NCBI GenBank assembly: GCA_016708025.1
Contig: JADJGQ010000004.1
Span: 281,830-345,829, forward strand
DNA: 64,000 nt
Direction of reading: 5' to 3'
Origin: a bacterium
Lineage (GTDB): Bacteria > Zixibacteria > MSB-5A5 > GN15 > FEB-12
Position numbers and translations under genes: made by a program. The notes under the pieces are model-generated. The model searched no databases and had not been told where the DNA came from. It saw nothing but the letters and a program-made list of their open reading frames with translations. Each line of letters begins with the position of its first letter. The stretch's first letter is position 1. Below, in pieces: positions 57,775 through 64,000 of the stretch.

Positions 57775-58368
57775 ATGCATATTGCGATGGGGATCGTGAA
57801 CATGGAGTCTTACAACGCAGTCGCGAGTTGGACCGGCTGGCCGCCGCTATTTGCGCTCATGTTGCTGCTAGCTGGTTTTGCCTACTGGATGCTGCAACGC
57901 CACATTGACATTTTGAAAGAGCAGAAGGCAAGTCTGCATAGCCAGTTAACGCTTGCCAAAGATCATTCCCCAGACGCTCTTGCCAAACAACTAACGGATC
58001 GACTGCATGCGTACGAACATGAACTTGCGCTCATGCGCGAGGACAAACAGACTGCTCAGACGTCACTGAAAGCTAAGGAGTCGGAAATTGAAGCAGTGCA
58101 GAATCAAATTGCAGGACTCAGAGACCAGATCGTGAAAGCTAGTAATTTACTGCAGAAAGTCACTGACTACAACTTGGTATGTCCTCACTGTGGAGCGCCT
58201 CTGATTATTCGCGATGGACATTCCGAGTTGGGGGAGTACGAAGGTAGGGAAATTGAAGTTGATCACGAATATAGCCAGTTTGAATGCGGCTTTGAGATCT
58301 TTGACGGCAGTGGAAGGGGCAAGTGCCCGAGAACTACGTCAGCGAATATGGAAAACCAGGAAGACTAA
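57775..58368 (+). CDS. Membrane-anchored coiled-coil zinc-ribbon protein
   Basis: 197 residues (internal ATGs at 57787 and 57802 are alternative starts; no clear ribosome site). One membrane helix (P-L-F-A-L-M-L-L-L-A-G-F-A-Y-W-M), a coiled coil from about 45 to 125 (E-S-E-I-E-A-V-Q-N-Q-I-A-G-L-R-D-Q-I), then a zinc-ribbon-like end: C-P-H-C-G-A-P-L-I-I-R...C-G-F-E...C-P. Probably a cytoplasmic sensor or scaffold on the inner membrane. No family recognised beyond these parts. Confidence 0.68.
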   Translation: MHIAMGIVNMESYNAVASWTGWPPLFALMLLLAGFAYWMLQRHIDILKEQKASLHSQLTLAKDHSPDALAKQLTDRLHAYEHELALMREDKQTAQTSLKAKESEIEAVQNQIAGLRDQIVKASNLLQKVTDYNLVCPHCGAPLIIRDGHSELGEYEGREIEVDHEYSQFECGFEIFDGSGRGKCPRTTSANMENQED

Positions 58369-58790
58369 TAACTCATGAGGTATACTCTGCTAATGTAACG
58401 GCAGTGAAGAATGGCTCACTTGCCGAACCGTTTTCATTCGCTGATTTTCAGGCAGCCTGTCACGGATTCCACTACGGTTTGTGATGAAGTTGTTCATGTC
58501 TGTGCATAAGTTGTCCATGTCGACTCGATCTGAAACTTGTGCCCACAGCATATTATCGCGACACTTGGCTCAGAATCGCTTGGTGCAGGCGGTGAATAGG
58601 CCGTCACTGAGAGTTAAGAATAAGTATCCTTTGGACAAAAATGTAAATGTCGATTTTGGAGGCACTTCCTATACGCATTAATAGCATTGCATTGCTATCA
58701 CCTTCACGTTACATTTATTACTTTGTAGTCGAACTATTTGACAGTGAATTGACCGGGTAGTTAAGGCCTTAACCTCTTGGGGGACAGACA
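58369..58790. other. Intergenic region with 14-bp palindrome
   Basis: About 420 bases. GTTAAGGCCTTAAC (58760-58773) is a perfect palindrome 18 bases before the start of the HAD gene, overlapping the space where the ribosome binds, so it could be an operator. A 66-codon frame at 58481 has no supporting evidence. Confidence 0.4.
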
Positions 58791-60233
58791 ATGAAAAGCG
58801 TGAAACGGATCGGAATTCCTGAACAATCTTGGTGTAATAAGTATGCACGCACAGTTCTAAAGCTCAAAGGTCTAAAGAAAAGTCAAATTTCACAAGGACT
58901 TGAAAGACAGGTTTCGGGGTCATTGAAATCATTCAGCACAATTTACAGGGCAGTGGCATTCGATATAGATGGAACTCTAACGAAGCGAAATAGCCCTGAA
59001 ATCGATGATAAAATGTCAGAGGTAATAGCTTTCTTGTTGTTGAGAGGGGTGCCTGTTTTGCTTATATCTGGCAGAGGTAGGAAATCCTGTCGCGTTGCTG
59101 CTGAGTCAATAGCAAGAAAGACAAAATTATCAGAGTGGTATTTAAGAAGATTACGCTGTATTACACACAATGGCCTCATAATGTTATCAACACCGACTCA
59201 TTCACCAGGGGCATTTCTAAGAGAGGAAACAGTATTATCTGATCCGCTAGCCAAAATTGATGAGATCCATACACTTCTTTGCCAATCACTTTCTTCACTT
59301 GATCTTGAACAAATTCCCGAAAGCACACTTGAGCCTTGCACAGGTGATATGGATCCCCACTCTATACGAATTGCAATTGGTAGGTCCGCTCAACAAAGAG
59401 ATGAGGTTGTCAAAGTTGTTAAGAAGATTCTAAAACAATGTGATTTGAAGTTGCATCGACCGCGGATTCAAACAGGGTCATACGGGAAAGTCCATAGCCT
59501 AGATATCTCACATGCCAACAAGATAAGAGCGTTGAAACGCTACGCTTACGAAATTGGTGTTTCTTTAGATCAAATTCTTCGAATAGGAGATCAAGGTCAG
59601 GAAGGTGGGAATGATTATGATCTACTTAATTCTTTTTCGGGATTTTCGGTATCTCTTCTTAGTAACAAACCAACATGCTGCCTTCCAATTCTCTCTGACG
59701 ATCTACGGACACAACTTTTTGGTTCTAAAGCGACCAGAACACTACTTGAAAGAATTATGCTATTCCCTCGATTGTCAATCTCAAAATCTCATAGAGTTGC
59801 CAGGATTGAGGCCCTGAGGTCTTTTGAGAAGATAGCACTACAAAGGTCACGGATCGAAACCCAGACCGTTGAACAGCGGTTGAGAGTTAGATTGAGGTAT
59901 CTGCTTGATGACCAACACGGCAGTAGCCTTCTATCTCATCTTGACGCATCGGATATATTCGATCCTCATTCTGGTGGAGTAAGGTTAAAGGACTGGGAGT
60001 TGGATGAGTTTGGTGATACGCATCCAGCGTTGATGCTGTTTGGGCTGGTAGAACCTCGTTACAAGAATTATCGCTCACCCAAGCAGAAGTGGTGTATGTT
60101 CACTGACACTAGTATTTTGATGAGGGGGCCAAACTACTATTACCCTCTTGTTAGGCGAGAAAGCGAGATTAGCAAGCAGGAGTATCTTGTCCTTTGCCTT
60201 GAATTTATGACAAAAAGAGTAGCGCGGTTTTGA
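58791..60233 (+). CDS. HAD-superfamily phosphatase (Cof/sucrose-phosphatase type)
   Basis: 480 residues, GGGGGA upstream. After a basic N-terminus of 50 residues comes HAD motif I, V-A-F-D-I-D-G-T-L-T (nucleophile Asp near residue 56). Motif II is V-L-L-I-S-G-R-G, a Lys-bearing segment H-S-L-D-I-S-H-A-N-K-I-R-A-L follows, and motif IV is R-I-G-D-Q-G-Q-E-G-G-N-D-Y-D-L-L (residues about 263-278). A C-terminal domain of about 160 residues (D-T-H-P-A-L-M-L-F-G-L-V-E-P-R-Y) is unrecognised. Likely removes phosphate from a sugar phosphate or nucleotide. First gene of an AT-richer cluster; its stop overlaps the next start (TTGA). Confidence 0.78.
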   Translation: MKSVKRIGIPEQSWCNKYARTVLKLKGLKKSQISQGLERQVSGSLKSFSTIYRAVAFDIDGTLTKRNSPEIDDKMSEVIAFLLLRGVPVLLISGRGRKSCRVAAESIARKTKLSEWYLRRLRCITHNGLIMLSTPTHSPGAFLREETVLSDPLAKIDEIHTLLCQSLSSLDLEQIPESTLEPCTGDMDPHSIRIAIGRSAQQRDEVVKVVKKILKQCDLKLHRPRIQTGSYGKVHSLDISHANKIRALKRYAYEIGVSLDQILRIGDQGQEGGNDYDLLNSFSGFSVSLLSNKPTCCLPILSDDLRTQLFGSKATRTLLERIMLFPRLSISKSHRVARIEALRSFEKIALQRSRIETQTVEQRLRVRLRYLLDDQHGSSLLSHLDASDIFDPHSGGVRLKDWELDEFGDTHPALMLFGLVEPRYKNYRSPKQKWCMFTDTSILMRGPNYYYPLVRRESEISKQEYLVLCLEFMTKRVARF

Positions 60234-61250
60234 AATTTATGAAGCAGGATTCTCCATCATTACCGCGATTTAAGATTGTGATGGCAATAGTTGACAACAT
60301 TCGAAATATGCTGCTGTTATGTTCGCATGCCGCATTTAGCATTGAGCGAAATGTTCGTGATTCATCATATCACGTCACCTCACGGCTTTTCACAAACCTC
60401 GTCGTGCCACATACTGCACTCAACTATAACTTTCTTCTGAATCCTGATGTAGGTTGGAGAGGTATGCTCAGCAGCTACATCAGATTTGTTGACACTGCAG
60501 TCTTGGAGCTGGAAGAAGTAGCAAGTGAATTGCGAAAAATGCCTAGCCGCGCCCTAAGACAAAAGAGACTCTTGAGGAAATGGAGAGAATGCGACCATTT
60601 CCTGGAAAACATTGCAGCAGTTCAATTAGGGTTGCATGAATTGAAAATCCTTGAAGATTCTTCAATAGCCGGTTCAACAATTGCGATGGGAATAACATAT
60701 GGTGGCATTGAGATGCCAGCTATTGCTCGGGCTGTTGCCAAAGCGCATCATGTAGATCTGAGAATTGGCCTTGCTCATGTCTCGATATATAGTACTAAAG
60801 AGGTGAGAAAGCTGATTCAATCAGGAAAGTGGGGGGTAGTTCAAGAACGACTCCTAAAGAACGCACCAGTAGTCGTATTTGACGATCGAGGAACATCGCT
60901 GAATATGAAGAAAGAAGCTGATATTGCTTGACGACAATGCTCTTACGTGTGTGACGCTTCAGTTGGCACGTGATGTACTTTCGCTAAAGGGAGGCGACGT
61001 ACTTGGCGCCATTGTGGTACGGTTTCCGGGTGTAAATCGATTTGTCCAAATGGCACTTAATAATCATGGTTTTCCAGATAGTGATATGCTATTCTCATTT
61101 GTAAGAGGACTCATCTCACCGTCACCATATACTCGCTTATTTTTCCCCGGTAAAGCAAGAAAGCCTTATCTGGACCAGACAGGGATATTCAATAAGGCCA
61201 GAACTCGAATTGAACGGTACCTACTTAAAAATGGAACGCCAGCTAAATAA
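60230..61250 (+). pseudogene. Phosphoribosyltransferase-like protein, frameshifted
   Basis: Starts at a TTG overlapping the HAD stop. The first frame (to 60931) has G-I-T-Y-G-G-I-E-M-P-A-I-A-R-A-V and then V-V-V-F-D-D-R-G-T-S-L-N-M. At about 60925 coding moves to another frame with L-D-D-N-A-L-T-C-V-T-L-Q-L-A-R-D-V, the PRPP-binding D-D-x-x-x-T-x-x-T loop of type I phosphoribosyltransferases, followed by V-R-F-P-G-V-N-R. It should transfer a phosphoribosyl group from PRPP or the reverse. The break lies just before the PRPP loop and would inactivate it. Confidence 0.7.
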
Positions 61251-61264
61251 TATTTGATCAAAAT

Positions 61265-61890
61265 ATGGTACGATTCATTGGATTCGGCGACGTCATTCTT
61301 GACCATGTGTTTAGAAACCGAGGCACTGAGGTCATCTATCTTGGTTCACAAGGTGGAGGACCAGTTTGGAATATGCTATGTAATTTGTCAAGACTCGGAT
61401 CCAAAACAAAGGCAATTGGAGTTGCGGGTAAAGACAGCTTTGGCAAATTTGCAATAACAGAGCTCAAGCAATTAGGTGTTGATACCGAAGACATAAAGTC
61501 AGTTGAAGGCAAACGAACAAGAATTATTTTTCAGCACAATGAAGAGGCGCAGCCTGATCTCTTCAGTGGTCCCGCACATTCTTTCTCCTCTAGATGCTTG
61601 ATTTGTGAAGAGAGAAGCGTCGATGACAATCTTGCTCTTGTTAGCTCAACGAAGGAGGCTACCCAGCATCGGTGGGACAATTTCGATGTACTTTGTATGG
61701 ATAGAATAAGCAGGGATAGAACCGTATTGGTGGATGATGCTGCGCGGGCCGGCGTTGCGTCAGTTTTGGATCTGGGTCAAATCAATTATCTCAGATGGAT
61801 TCCCACTGCACGAAGTTCTTTCCTTCTTATCGAAATTTCAAATTGTACAGATCCCGTTGTCGGTTGAAAATCGCTCAAAAGGCGTGGGGG
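61265..61890 (+). pseudogene. PfkB-family sugar/nucleoside kinase, N-terminal part
   Basis: F-I-G-F-G-D-V-I-L-D, then G-S-Q-G-G-G-P-V-W-N-M-L-C-N-L-S-R-L-G, I-G-V-A-G-K-D-S-F-G and L-G-V-D-T-E-D-I are the standard N-terminal PfkB elements. An inserted Cys-containing loop (C-L-I-C-E-E) is unusual. The literal frame stops at 61867. The coding signal moves at about 61810 to a frame reading V-L-S-F-L-S-K-F-Q-I-V-Q-I-P-L-S-V and moves again before 61892. Continues into the PfkB-SIS fragment. Confidence 0.72.
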
Positions 61891-61891
61891 A

Positions 61892-62893
61892 TTGAAATCC
61901 ATAGACGAAGTGTTGAACATTGGTTCAACAAAGCTACTCATTGTTACTGCAGGGGCCAAAGGTGCTCGCTTATATCTCAAAGCGAGTAAAGGGCGTTCGG
62001 AGCGAATTGAGATCATGAGTCCTTCTGTAGCAGTAACTGGCGACACGGCTGGTGCCGGGGATGCATTTCTTGCTGGAATCGTTAACCGATTGTTTACTCA
62101 CGCTGATGACGCTGATGATGGCATGAACTGGAATAGAGATATTGTACAATATGCAGCGAATGATTCTAAGGAGTTTGTAAGAAAAGTTCTAGTGAATTCC
62201 GGTGCTAGGGGGCATTTGGTTCCATTTGAAATTCCTGAAAATGAAAAGTTTCTGGGAAAGTATAGAGGTTTGTCGATTACCGAGATAAGGGCAACTACAG
62301 ACAAATTGCAGAGATGTCCCTTTTGTGGTAGTTTGAAGCAAGAAATACAACAGCCAGTGGTAAAAAAACGAGATATTCGAACTCAACAATTTGGAATGCG
62401 CCGGAACCTCGCATTACTGCTGAACAGAGTGTTTTTTTCAGCGGAAGAACGACGTGCAATTGAACAATGCAGGCAAATAATTAAAGCGGGTCAAACAGCG
62501 ATTGTTGTAGGGACGGGTGGCTCGTATCCTGCAGCTGTGTTCATTTCAATGATTTTGAATTCAGAATCAGAACTTTTCGCACAGGCTCAAAAGCCATTTG
62601 ATTTTTGCTCGTTGAGAAAGAAAGTCGATATTCTCTTGGTAGTCACCTACTCCGGCTCCACACAGGATTGTGCGCTTGTTATCGATCATGCGTGCAAAAT
62701 TGGGATTGAGCGTATAGCTTTGGTAACTGGTAGAAAGCTCCCCAAATTGCATAAGAAACTTCCGCTGAAGGGGGGAGCATTAATCTCATATCGTGGAGAA
62801 ACAGAGAAGAGGAGTAACGGTGATGAGATTAGGCCAAGACCAGAGCGTGGATTTGTCTCTATGGCTGGAACCATCGCGCCCTGCGCACTGTGA
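61892..62893 (+). pseudogene. PfkB C-terminal part fused to SIS sugar-isomerase domain
   Basis: The start of this frame completes the PfkB fold: L-L-I-V-T-A-G-A-K-G-A-R-L-Y, then the signature D-T-A-G-A-G-D-A-F-L-A-G with catalytic Asp. After a linker with a C-P-F-C pair comes a SIS domain: A-I-V-V-G-T-G-G-S-Y-P-A-A-V-F, then V-V-T-Y-S-G-S-T-Q-D-C-A-L-V. SIS domains isomerise phosphosugars or bind them. A PfkB-SIS fusion is uncommon. The literal frame ends at 62893 and the SIS half resumes in another frame downstream. Confidence 0.75.
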
Positions 62894-63421
62894 GCATCAG
62901 TGTTTTTGAGCATACTGAGGTTGGCCGAAACTCGCCACGGATATTGAGAAGCGAAAAGTTCTTAGCAACTCCAAGCTCTTAAATGTTGCGAAGTTTGCTC
63001 AGGAAAAAGGATCATTCATGTATTTGGAAGCGGCTATTCATGGCCAGCTATGCTTGATTTCGAGAGTAAGCTCACAGAGGGAGGAGTTGGTACTGTACAT
63101 CTTCATGAAGCAAAAGACTTCAGTCATGGTAGGTTTATCTTAGCCCTTGGCAAAGAATATGCGGCAGATCCGAAGATCCTTTTTGAGACGGAACAATTCG
63201 TCGACTACACATTCGAACTTAAGAAGATACTGCAATCAAAAGGTGAGTTGCTTGTTTTAAAGGCGAAAAGCAAGGGAGCATTGGCAGGGCTCGAATTGCT
63301 TCTTGAAGTTCAATACGTCGTGACCAAGATTGCTGAACTTCTAGAATTGGATATTTCTAAGCCAAAGTGGAGTTTGATCTCGAAAGGAATGAAATTGTAC
63401 AGATGGAAGAAGAAGGATTGA
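62894..63421 (+). pseudogene. SIS-domain C-terminal part
   Basis: From about 62990 the frame reads R-I-I-H-V-F-G-S-G-Y-S-W-P-A-M-L-D-F-E-S-K-L-T-E-G, the second half of a SIS protein (gate and substrate region), continuing H-L-H-E-A-K-D-F-S-H-G-R-F to a stop at 63421. No start codon serves it in its own right: the ATG at 63050 lies inside the domain. It is the end of the PfkB-SIS gene. Confidence 0.66.
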
Positions 63422-64000
63422 GCGACGTCATTGATTAGCCATATCTATAGCATAACTATTGGCCCTGTTTGACAATTGGCGGACCAAACAAGATGATTAG
63501 AGAGTTAATGATGCCGAGGGCTATTATGCCTACATGAAGTGCAATCCAGAGCTTGTGTAATCGAATGCGTGAGATACGAGGATAACTCTACATGGTGCTT
63601 ACGATCGGCATCTTCGTTCTTTTAAGTTTTGCTTCGGGTGCCAACTCCTGAAGTCTCTCCATTAACCGTCCCATTCGACAGGTTGCGAGCCTGAATCGTT
63701 CGTAATACTTCAAAGATGCTAAGCTACCCGAACACCAAGAAAGCCAATAACGACTACCGAAGTGCCAAAGATGGATCGGATCCGCGTTGAACAGAATCCT
63801 TGCAATATTGCATAAGAAATATGAAATGAGTCAAGGGATCGCGATGACTTCAGGTTAGCGACTTGGGCCCATTGTTCAATAAGTGTGAAGAAATATCATT
63901 AGCATCTGTCATATACTTATTTCCATATGTCGGTTCAAAAAGTTGTCTCGCATTTTCAAGTGATGATATTAGTTGCAGAGCTATATTTGTTTCAAATCAA
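63422..64000. other. Region without a recognisable gene
   Basis: About 580 AT-rich bases to the window end. A minus-strand open stretch at 63850-63996 reads protein-like (L-E-N-A-R-Q-L-F-E-P-T-Y-G) but has a stop just upstream and no start. Possibly decayed. Confidence 0.35.

Noticed and set aside
58481..58681. 66-codon frame between the zinc-ribbon and HAD genes
   Set aside because: Composition is not protein-like and no ribosome site is present.
63850..63996. Protein-like minus-strand open stretch at the window end
   Set aside because: A stop codon at 63997-63999 closes it upstream and there is no start codon; at best a decayed fragment.
1..64000. CRISPR array or rRNA operon
   Set aside because: No regularly spaced direct repeats and no rRNA-like sequence were seen anywhere in the window.

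Overview
The window looks like a piece of a chromosome from an uncultured Gram-negative bacterium of the FCB superphylum, of the Zixibacteria or KSB1 type. This is inference from gene content. Two secreted proteins end in the N-Y-P-N-P-F-N type C-terminal sorting domain used by type IX secretion (T9SS) lineages. There is a long Rhs/YD-repeat surface protein, and a compact pseudopilus/secretin operon is present. No rRNA, complete tRNA or housekeeping gene is in the window, so the taxonomic call stays open.

Layout. Positions 1-530 hold the end of a T9SS-sorted FG-GAP protein. Positions 530-2900 look like the scar of an integrated element: the 3' half of a tRNA-Arg(UCU) gene, two small unknown genes and a decayed conjugation-type ATPase. 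Positions 3390-14388 hold a secreted SBBP-repeat protein, a 2679-residue Rhs protein and a small four-helix membrane protein that could be its immunity partner. Positions 15087-24643 are an intact type II secretion/type IV pilus-like machine, ordered E-D-L-M-C/P-K-I-J-G with the F gene divergent. Positions 25229-31796 hold a membrane-anchored redoxin, a secreted 12-cysteine peptide, a Ser/Thr kinase-TPR-GAF-AAA+-Fis regulator (broken by two frameshifts), a small secreted peptide and a broken HTH regulator.

Positions 32072-41461 are a minus-strand island: a phospholipase D-type protein, an HNH nuclease of the PtuB kind overlapping a SIR2-like/AAA ATPase fusion, an AhpD-like protein, a nucleoside deoxyribosyltransferase-like protein, a TIM-barrel protein resembling MfnB, and an unknown gene. 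Positions 42033-46574 are a tight four-gene operon with no recognisable domains. Positions 47417-53566 carry a hypothetical gene, a dead IS3-family element, a second redoxin plus Cys-rich peptide cassette and a large membrane protein. Positions 53785-57432 are a plasmid/ICE-like module: an intact TraD/HerA-like ATPase (the intact relative of the dead copy at 2167), a conserved unknown gene and a DUF932 gene. Positions 57775-58368 encode a zinc-ribbon membrane protein. Positions 58791-63421 are an AT-richer cluster (HAD phosphatase, phosphoribosyltransferase, PfkB kinase fused to a SIS isomerase domain), heavily frameshifted.

How the genes work together. The strongest candidate for an undescribed system is the repeated pair of membrane-anchored thioredoxin-fold protein and small secreted Cys-rich peptide. 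It occurs twice (25229-26130 and 49973-50862), each time followed by a strong hairpin. The first copy lies between a secretion machine and a kinase-AAA+ regulator. The second candidate is the SIR2-like/AAA + HNH pair, a Septu-like arrangement whose SIR2 domain lacks the usual catalytic Asn and His. A general feature is that at least ten accessory loci carry reading-frame breaks, while the 20 kb from 3390 to 24643 carries none. Either the island is decaying or the assembly has local indels.
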